From contig NZ_KI912398.1 of NCBI RefSeq assembly GCF_000518185.1, positions 32,438 to 96,437 of the forward strand: a stretch of DNA of 64,000 bases. The letters are read 5' to 3'. Below the pieces are notes generated by a model. The model saw only the letters and a program-made list of their open reading frames with translations, was not told the origin of the DNA and did no database searches. This document shows, in pieces, positions 57,921 through 64,000 of the stretch; positions within the stretch are counted from its first letter, which is position 1, and each line of letters begins with the position of its first letter. This stretch comes from Bartonella clarridgeiae ATCC 51734 (GTDB lineage: Bacteria > Pseudomonadota > Alphaproteobacteria > Rhizobiales > Rhizobiaceae). The translations under genes and the position numbers were made by a program.

Positions 57921-59594
57921 CTAAGCGGCCACAGTTGTATTGGTGTCATTAATCCATTCACGTAAAACTCCAGCAAAACGTTCTTCATCCATTGCAATCA
58001 TTTGCTCAAGACGATTCTGTGGTGGGACGCGCATACGATTACGTAAATTGTGAAGTGCATCATGTGTATCATCACTTGTCCCTGTAATTCCACTAAATTC
58101 TGCATTCGCTTGATATTGGTGCTCCAAAGCAGGTATATTTTCAAGATCAGCCATAGCGTTTTTACTGTTTTCAAGTGCCTTTTTTCCTTCCCGCATTTCA
58201 CGCATCAAAGGACGTACACCTAAGAATAAAATCAAGAGAACAGCGATCACTAAAGCAACTCCATTGATTAAAGCAGATGTATAACGTGACAATAATTTCC
58301 AAAGAGGCATTTGAACAGGTATCATATCAGACTCAGTATGACCGATAAAATCAACAGCTGTGACATTGATGATATCTCCACGTTTTGGATCAAGTCCTGC
58401 TGCCGTCGCAACCATCTGCTGGATGCGATTTATTTCCTCATTAAGAGCACTTTCAGAGGTTGGCTTTGTACTATCTGGAAGGGTCAAACGTGCACGATCT
58501 ACCACGATAGCAACAGCTAATTTCTTCACACTATAACCATCGCTAACTGTAGAGATAGTCTTAGAGTTAATTTCATAATTGGTAGTCTCTTCACGGCGAT
58601 CTTTTTTATCCGTTGATCTTTCTCCACTACCATTGGCAATTTCTTCTTGTGGAATATTTTGTTCTACACCCACAGCATCACTATTACGATTATTTTGGCT
58701 ATCAGCCTGATCACGCACAGAACGCACAGAACGCACAACCTGTGATTCTGGGTCAAAAACGGTCTCATTTGTTTGACGACGGTCTGTGTCTAAAACAACT
58801 TGCACACTGGTTTGAAAGTGATCAAGACCAAGATAAGGAACCAATTGTTTACGAATATTCGCATCAATTTGCGAGGCAACCTGCTGCTCAAGAGATGCCA
58901 TCATCATCGAAGTTCCATTCATTGCATCCACCCCAGAAGCAAGCAATTGTCCACGTGTGTCCATCACCGTCACTGAGCTTGCTTCAAGTGAAGGAACAGC
59001 TGCTGCCACCAATTGACGAATAGACTGAGCAGATTCAACGGCAAAACCACCATTAGTACGAATCACAACAGAAGCAGTAGGCTTCTGATTAGCCTTACGG
59101 AATGATCCTTTGTCTGGTAAAACAATATGGACACGTGCTGCCTTTACACCTTGTACAACTTGAATCGTCCGTGCAATTTCGCCCTCTAAAGCACGTTGGC
59201 GTGTGATTTCTTGCATAAAAGATGTGAGCCCTAAGGATCCCATATTATCAAACAATTCATATCCTGCATTGTTTGATGTTGGCAAGCCTTTTTCCGCAAG
59301 AAACATTCGCGCTTGTTCTGCTTGTCCCACAGGAACCTGAACAGTACTGCCATCAGCAGAAACATCAAAAGCAATCCCCACCTCACCCAATGCCATTCCC
59401 ATTCGATTCACATCATCACGTGAAAGGCCAACATAAAGCGTTTCATAAACAGGACGCGTTAAATAAAAGCTGGAAAACAAAATTGTTCCAAACAAGGTTA
59501 ATCCAATTATACCAAGCGCAATAAGGCGCTTCGCTCCTAGTTTATGGAGAGCATTCCCGGAAGAAGAAAGAAAAGCCAAAAATTTATCAATCAT
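57921..59594 (-). CDS. fliF: Flagellar MS-ring protein FliF
   Basis: Forms the MS ring in the inner membrane, on which rotor and export apparatus assemble. 557 residues with an N-terminal membrane segment (about 27-48), ring-building motifs (YETLYVGLSRDDVNRMG, LEGEIARTIQVVQGVKAARVHIVLP in two parts) and a C-terminal membrane segment (about 440-463) before a cytosolic tail for FliG. A nine-base duplication encodes RSVRSVRD near residue 290. First gene of the minus-strand cluster; its leader has a terminator-like hairpin at 59642-59664. Confidence 0.96.
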   Translation of the reverse strand: MIDKFLAFLSSSGNALHKLGAKRLIALGIIGLTLFGTILFSSFYLTRPVYETLYVGLSRDDVNRMGMALGEVGIAFDVSADGSTVQVPVGQAEQARMFLAEKGLPTSNNAGYELFDNMGSLGLTSFMQEITRQRALEGEIARTIQVVQGVKAARVHIVLPDKGSFRKANQKPTASVVIRTNGGFAVESAQSIRQLVAAAVPSLEASSVTVMDTRGQLLASGVDAMNGTSMMMASLEQQVASQIDANIRKQLVPYLGLDHFQTSVQVVLDTDRRQTNETVFDPESQVVRSVRSVRDQADSQNNRNSDAVGVEQNIPQEEIANGSGERSTDKKDRREETTNYEINSKTISTVSDGYSVKKLAVAIVVDRARLTLPDSTKPTSESALNEEINRIQQMVATAAGLDPKRGDIINVTAVDFIGHTESDMIPVQMPLWKLLSRYTSALINGVALVIAVLLILFLGVRPLMREMREGKKALENSKNAMADLENIPALEHQYQANAEFSGITGTSDDTHDALHNLRNRMRVPPQNRLEQMIAMDEERFAGVLREWINDTNTTVAA

Positions 59595-59987
59595 AGATTT
59601 GTACCATTATATTGAGAAAAAAACTCGCGTAAAATAAAGAAAAACAGCTGCTTAACAGCTGTTTCCCCACTCTTACTGCTCAAATCATAAAAAACAAAAC
59701 TTGCGTGAAAATGATGTCTGCTTTTAATAGGAAATCTTATAATAGGCTTATATCATAGTTTATTAAAGGTAACGTTGCACTATATTGCCATCTTTTTTAT
59801 TTTTAAAATACATATTTCAAAAAATAATATGTTTAACAAAAATTAAAACACATTTTGGCTTTATAAATGACATATTTGCTTTTATAGATCAATAAAAATC
59901 GTTTACTCTAATTTGATGAGATTATCTGTTTTGGATTCTTCTTAAAAGAGCAAATTACAGAGTTTATAAATTATAGAAAGTTCTCTT
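59595..59987. promoter_or_regulatory. Divergent control region, fliF cluster versus autotransporter 1
   Basis: About 390 bases between divergent genes. It should hold promoters in both directions, plus the hairpin at 59642-59664 and an AATATGTTTAA element at 59826 also present before autotransporter 2. No boxes can be assigned reliably. Confidence 0.5.
59627..59664 (-). terminator. Terminator-like hairpin in the fliF leader
   Basis: Read on the minus strand: AAACAGCTG, loop TTAAG, CAGCTGTTT, then TTCTTTATTTT. The nine-base stem is perfect and the U-rich run is as expected of an intrinsic terminator. It ends about 35-45 bases before the fliF ATG. Confidence 0.65.
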
Positions 59988-62987
59988 ATGTGTAAAAATT
60001 ATCTGTCATATTGCGCGGCCTTAGTCGCTTTATTCTGTAGTACTCACTTAAATGCAAATACTGAAATTAATAGTGTTTATGTACCTCAAGATGAATCAAT
60101 CAATAAAGGCCTTTTTGTTGATAACAGTCGCACCATCATAATGGAAAGTGGTACCATCAAAACAGAAAAGAATGGTGCGCACACTCAGAATTTAGGAAGT
60201 AAAATTGTATTAGGTGATGTACAAATCGAAACAGAAAATATAGGTCTTTTTGCTCAAGACAACAGCAATATTACAATGGAAAAAGGCTCCATCAAAGCAA
60301 AAGAAAACGGTGTGCAAACTTATGGTTCAGGAAGTAAAATTGAATTAGGCAATGTACAAATCGAGTCAGAAGAAAAAGGCCTTATTGCTTCTGGAAAAAG
60401 TACTATAACAATGGAAAAAGGTTCCATCAAAGCAAAAAAAAATAGCGTTCATGCTCAGGGTTCAGGAAGTAAAATTGAATTAGGTGATGTACAAATCGAG
60501 ACAGAAGAAAAAGGCCTTATTGCTTTTAAAAACAGCACAATAACAATGGAAAAAGGCTCTATCAAAACAAAAAAGAGTGGTGTACATACTCAGGATGTAG
60601 GAAGTACAATTGAATTAGGTAATATACAAATTGAAGCAGAAGAAAAAGGGCTTATTGCTTCTCAAAAAAGCACCATAATAATGGAAAAAGGCTCCATCAA
60701 AACAAAAGGAAACGGTGTAGAAGCTCATGATTTTAGAGGCAGGATTGAATTAGCTGATGTACAAATTGAGACAGAAGGTTTAGGCCTTATTGCTTTTAAA
60801 AACGGCACCATAACAATGGAAAAAGGTTCCATCAAAGCAAAAAAGAATGCTGTGCAAACTCAAGGCTTAGGAAGTAAAATTGAATTAAGTGATGTACAAA
60901 TCGAAACAGAAAATATAGGTCTTTTTGCTTTCAAGGACACTATCATTACAATGGAAAAAGGTTCCATCAAAGCAAAAGAAAACGGTGTAGAAGTTCAGGA
61001 TTCTGGAAGCAGAATTCAATTAGCTGATGTACAAATCGAAACAGGAAAGACAGGTGTTCTCGTTTACAATGGAGGCACCATCATAATGGAAAAAGGTTCC
61101 ATAAAAGCAAAAGAAAACGGTATGGAAATTCAGGATTTAGGAGGTAGAATTAAATTAACTGATGTAAAAATCGAAGCAAAGAAAGCAGGTATTTCATTAG
61201 TAGAATCTGGACAGAGTAACATCCTTCTTAAAAATTCAGAAATCCATGCTGATGTTTTATTAAACACTAAGAAAGCTTATGATGAAGCAATTCTTGAACT
61301 AAACGCAAACCATTCAATCTTACAAGGTGGTGTCAGAACTGGAGAAGAAACTGAAACAGTCTTTAACCTTTTAAAAGGTACAGTATGGATATTAAAGATC
61401 AGTAAAGAAGAAAAAGAGCCAAATGAAAATGGTGAAGATGGACAGTTGATTGATATTTTTGCTAGATCAAACTCTACTGTCTCTAAGCTTACCCTTAATA
61501 ACAGTACCATTTTTTTTGATAAGCCAACAGATGACCAATATCAAATATTATATGTAGGACCTGTAATACCAGAAGCCGCAGATGATCGAAGAGTCCCAAA
61601 CAACTCTTCAAAAATCTACAACGCAAAAGGTGATACAAAAATTTACTTCAACACTGAATGGAGTAATGGCCTTAAAACAAAAGATCAAAAGACCGATCGA
61701 CTTGTGATTAACGGTGATGTATCAGGGACAACTACAGTCTATGTCAACACTATCAAAGGAAATAATAAAACAGAAGAAAATACTTCAGTTTCTGAAAATG
61801 AAAGTGGCATCTCACTCATCCAAGTTTCTGGAAAAGCAAATAAAGACTCCTTTAAATTAGCAAATGGCTACACCACAATGAAGGGGCTACCATATAAATA
61901 TATACTGAATGCCTACGATCCTAACAATTCTAGTCAGGGGGAAAATCAAAATATGTTTGGCCCAGATAGGCCATATTGGGATTTTCGTTTGCAGAGTGCC
62001 TATCTTGACTCTCAATTGAAGGTGAAGGCTCTTGTACCACAAATGGCCAGCTATTTGGTGATACCAAATGTTTTATTCTCTACTGGCTTCTCTAATATCA
62101 GTCAGCAAAATGCACTGTTAACCAATATACGAACAGTATCATTGGAGAGTAGAAATAATAAGAAAAATTTCTTCTTATCTTCTTACGGTAATACAGCAAC
62201 TTTATCATCCAACTACAGTGCTCTCGAATATGGTTACGGTGCTAATATTAGTTATAGTGGTGTACAAGCAGGTGTTGCATTAGGCGCTCTTGAAAATCAA
62301 AACACCACCACACATCTTGGTCTGTTAGGTGCTTATGGTCAAATATCCTTTACTCCCAAAAATATGGAAGGTGCTATCAAAAGTACGCTTGATAAATGGT
62401 CAATCTCAGCTTTCAGTAGTTTGCATCATCGGAATGGCCTGTATCTGGATACACTCTTTTCCTATAGCTTTGTGAAAGGACATATTAAAGTTGCTAACAT
62501 CGGAAATATTGCAAAATTGGATGATGTAAACACATTGAGCGCTTCTGCAACCATTAGTCAACAAATTATAACAGGCGTTGAAGGGCTGATCTTTGAACCA
62601 CAAGCACAGTTTACTTATCAGCGTTTGATGTTTGATCACATTTCAGATGATGATAATCTTGAAATCAATATGAATAATCCTCATCAATGGTTAGTTCGTA
62701 TTGGTGGACGTTTAACCAAAACTGTCACTGCAGTAGAAAAAGGTCATGCTACTTCCATTTATGGAAAACTAAACATGATCAACACTTTTAGTGACAATGA
62801 TACAATACAGATTAGCGATACCTTCCATCTTGATCACATGGGAAATTCCATTGAATGTGGTATAGGGATCAATGCACAATTGAATAAAAAAATCCGAGTG
62901 TATGCAGATGTTAACCACCAGCACAAGCTTCAAAAAGCAGGTGTATCAGGGACCTCTTTTTCAGGTGGAATACGTTATCATTTCTAA
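59988..62987 (+). CDS. Autotransporter 1 with 45-residue passenger repeats
   Basis: Type V secreted surface protein of 999 residues. A signal peptide (1-25, starting MCKNYLSYC, cleaved near LNA) is followed by a passenger with eight equal repeats (about residues 52-411), a non-repeated part (412-720) and a C-terminal outer-membrane beta-barrel (about 735-999) ending in GGIRYHF, the terminal-Phe signature. The repeats (core ITMEKGSIKAKENG ... SKIELGDVQIE) fit a beta-helix. Bartonella carries several such autotransporters, some linked to adhesion, autoaggregation or endothelial growth; this one's function cannot be read. It diverges from fliF and ends at the terminator at 63012. Confidence 0.92.
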   Translation: MCKNYLSYCAALVALFCSTHLNANTEINSVYVPQDESINKGLFVDNSRTIIMESGTIKTEKNGAHTQNLGSKIVLGDVQIETENIGLFAQDNSNITMEKGSIKAKENGVQTYGSGSKIELGNVQIESEEKGLIASGKSTITMEKGSIKAKKNSVHAQGSGSKIELGDVQIETEEKGLIAFKNSTITMEKGSIKTKKSGVHTQDVGSTIELGNIQIEAEEKGLIASQKSTIIMEKGSIKTKGNGVEAHDFRGRIELADVQIETEGLGLIAFKNGTITMEKGSIKAKKNAVQTQGLGSKIELSDVQIETENIGLFAFKDTIITMEKGSIKAKENGVEVQDSGSRIQLADVQIETGKTGVLVYNGGTIIMEKGSIKAKENGMEIQDLGGRIKLTDVKIEAKKAGISLVESGQSNILLKNSEIHADVLLNTKKAYDEAILELNANHSILQGGVRTGEETETVFNLLKGTVWILKISKEEKEPNENGEDGQLIDIFARSNSTVSKLTLNNSTIFFDKPTDDQYQILYVGPVIPEAADDRRVPNNSSKIYNAKGDTKIYFNTEWSNGLKTKDQKTDRLVINGDVSGTTTVYVNTIKGNNKTEENTSVSENESGISLIQVSGKANKDSFKLANGYTTMKGLPYKYILNAYDPNNSSQGENQNMFGPDRPYWDFRLQSAYLDSQLKVKALVPQMASYLVIPNVLFSTGFSNISQQNALLTNIRTVSLESRNNKKNFFLSSYGNTATLSSNYSALEYGYGANISYSGVQAGVALGALENQNTTTHLGLLGAYGQISFTPKNMEGAIKSTLDKWSISAFSSLHHRNGLYLDTLFSYSFVKGHIKVANIGNIAKLDDVNTLSASATISQQIITGVEGLIFEPQAQFTYQRLMFDHISDDDNLEINMNNPHQWLVRIGGRLTKTVTAVEKGHATSIYGKLNMINTFSDNDTIQISDTFHLDHMGNSIECGIGINAQLNKKIRVYADVNHQHKLQKAGVSGTSFSGGIRYHF
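60141..61220 (+). repeat. Eight 135-bp tandem repeats in autotransporter 1
   Basis: The ATGGAA of each MEKGS motif falls at 60141, 60276, 60411, 60546, 60681, 60816, 60951 and 61086: always 135 bases apart, or 45 codons. The copies differ by substitutions but not length; a degenerate ninth begins at about 61221. Confidence 0.97.
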
Positions 62988-63517
62988 AACGATACAGATA
63001 TTAACTCCCAAAAAAGGCAGTCATTGTACTGCCTTTTGTTTTATGCCTCTTCGCTTCTAAAAAAGAATCCAAAATATTACCTTCTTATATTTTTACTTCT
63101 TTGATAAGGCTATTCTCTGCCATTCTATTATTTTCTAGAAAAACGAAAAACTTATCAATATTTTAAATAGCAATATAAATTAGCAGTATGACATCTTATT
63201 AAAGATGATATTTTTCTATCATTTAACCTTTATTTTAAGTATAAATATGATAAATTGACTCTTTGTTAAAATAAAATTTTAATACATTATGTATTAATAA
63301 TAATAACAATATGTTTAATATATTAAATAAAACATAAATACATTATGTTCATAAATAATAAATATTTTTATATTTATATAAAATCATTTTTATCTTTACA
63401 TATAAGAAAAAATAATTTACTTCAATTAATGAAAATTATCTATTCCATATCCTTCTTATAAGATCTTTCTTATAAGCGGGGGGATTAATGTGGGTTTTAT
63501 AAGTTAGGAAAATCCTT
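62988..63517. other. AT-rich region between the two autotransporters
   Basis: Holds the terminator of autotransporter 1 (63012-63040), then about 350 bases of nearly pure A/T (63150-63430) with short direct repeats (ATACATTATGT), and a six-G run at 63478-63483 before autotransporter 2. No gene seen. Confidence 0.6.
63012..63042 (+). terminator. Intrinsic terminator after autotransporter 1
   Basis: Perfect ten-base stem (AAAAGGCAGT at 63012-63021, ACTGCCTTTT at 63028-63037) with a six-base loop, followed by a T-rich stretch; 25 bases after the stop codon. Confidence 0.88.
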
Positions 63518-64000
63518 ATGTGTAAAAATTATCTTTTATCGTGTACGGCTGCAGCTGCTATAATTTTATTTGGTGCTCATTTTAATGTTGCTGTTGCTGA
63601 ACACAAAGCTGAATTTGAAGGAAACAAAGTAGACGCCGGTGAGAGCAAAACTTATCAGGCTGAGAGTGCCGAAAAAAGTGCTCTTTATGTAGGTGAAAAG
63701 GAAGAATCTAAAGCCGTAAAAAATGGCGCTAAAAAAGGTGGTCAAATCACTGGTAAAAATTTAACACTGATCGGCGCTGATACAAAAAAAGGAAAAGGTG
63801 CAACAGTTGAGGGGTCGAACAGCAAAATTCTTCTAAAAGGCAAAACAACTATTAAAGACCTTCAGATTGGCCTTAATGCCGCTAAAGGTGGTGAAATCAC
63901 AATGGAAAGTGGTACAATTGATGCCGAAGAAACTGCCATAAAAGCTGAGGGCAAAAATACAATTATTACATTAGGTAATGTTGATATTACTTCACAAAAG
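63518..64000 (+). CDS. Autotransporter 2, N-terminal part (continues beyond window)
   Basis: An open frame from ATG 63518 runs to the window end (161 codons). It starts MCKNYLLSCTAAAAIILFGA, so it shares its first six residues and signal-peptide layout with autotransporter 1; cleavage likely after AVA (residue 27). The passenger begins lysine-rich and reaches the same repeat theme near the end (GGEITMESGTIDAEETA, then TIITLGNVDIT). I infer a paralogue with a beta-barrel beyond the window. Confidence 0.85.
   Translation, partial: MCKNYLLSCTAAAAIILFGAHFNVAVAEHKAEFEGNKVDAGESKTYQAESAEKSALYVGEKEESKAVKNGAKKGGQITGKNLTLIGADTKKGKGATVEGSNSKILLKGKTTIKDLQIGLNAAKGGEITMESGTIDAEETAIKAEGKNTIITLGNVDITSQK

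Noticed and set aside
58613..59023. A 136-codon plus-strand frame opposite fliF
   Set aside because: Antisense to conserved FliF sequence, with His/Gln-rich reversed-coding composition.
1..64000. CRISPR arrays, IS elements, prophage, tRNA or rRNA genes
   Set aside because: No regularly spaced identical repeats with unique spacers, no transposase or integrase motifs, and no tRNA T-loop or rRNA sequence was seen. The only regular array is the coding repeat in autotransporter 1.

Overview
The window is a stretch of AT-rich alphaproteobacterial chromosome that I read as Bartonella. Three things point there. The order rpoZ-rsh-pyrE-DUF2062-acpS-lepB-rnc-era-recO is of the order Hyphomicrobiales (Rhizobiales). 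Long AT-rich gaps hold decaying genes, as in reduced host-associated relatives. Large outer-membrane autotransporters lie beside core genes. A motC/fliK/ftcR/flaF/flbT flagellar cluster suggests one of the flagellated Bartonella lineages rather than the henselae/quintana group. The genus call is an inference from gene content, not from a database match. I see no rRNA, tRNA, IS element, prophage or CRISPR array.

Layout. 1-4,045: an ATM1-type ABC exporter (cut by the window edge), a DUF421 membrane protein and cysS. 4,216-4,993: a frameshifted SRAP/YedK pseudogene, then a TIGR02301 secreted protein. 6,652-9,539: dihydroorotase divergent from ygfZ and an HD hydrolase. 9,686-19,028: a long minus-strand housekeeping run, rpoZ through recO and then panC-panB. 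It covers stringent response, pyrimidine synthesis, acyl-carrier-protein activation, protein export, dsRNA processing, ribosome assembly, repair and pantothenate. 19,960-24,419: family 5 uracil-DNA glycosylase, smpB, dapA and a soluble lytic transglycosylase. 24,420-26,675: a 2.2-kb decayed gap with at least one unidentified broken gene. 26,676-32,428: alr, then gcvT-gcvH-gcvP behind a single-aptamer glycine riboswitch. 32,819-41,183: a LON-domain protein, a UPF0434 protein, asd, an SH3 protein, the metQNI methionine importer, a MaoC hydratase and a DXR-II (DRL) enzyme that probably starts isoprenoid synthesis. 41,659-45,336: an iron-siderophore importer operon with an intrinsic terminator after its first gene. 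46,388-59,594: a minus-strand flagellar cluster from fliF to fliQ. 59,988-64,000: two tandem autotransporters, the second cut by the window end.

The flagellar cluster covers MS ring, a FliH-like protein, stator (motB, motC), hook-length control, a dedicated lytic transglycosylase, the regulator FtcR, hook and hook-junction proteins, flagellin-control proteins FlaF/FlbT, hook cap and export gate FliQ. flhA does not follow fliQ, and motA, fliG, fliM, fliN, fliI and flagellin are not in the window.

I found no convincing undescribed multi-gene system. The most distinctive signals are the eight equal-length 45-residue repeats in the first autotransporter, a terminator-like hairpin in the fliF leader, the terminator inside the iron operon, a dihydroorotase lacking the first metal-ligand histidine, and the readable remains of two dead genes.
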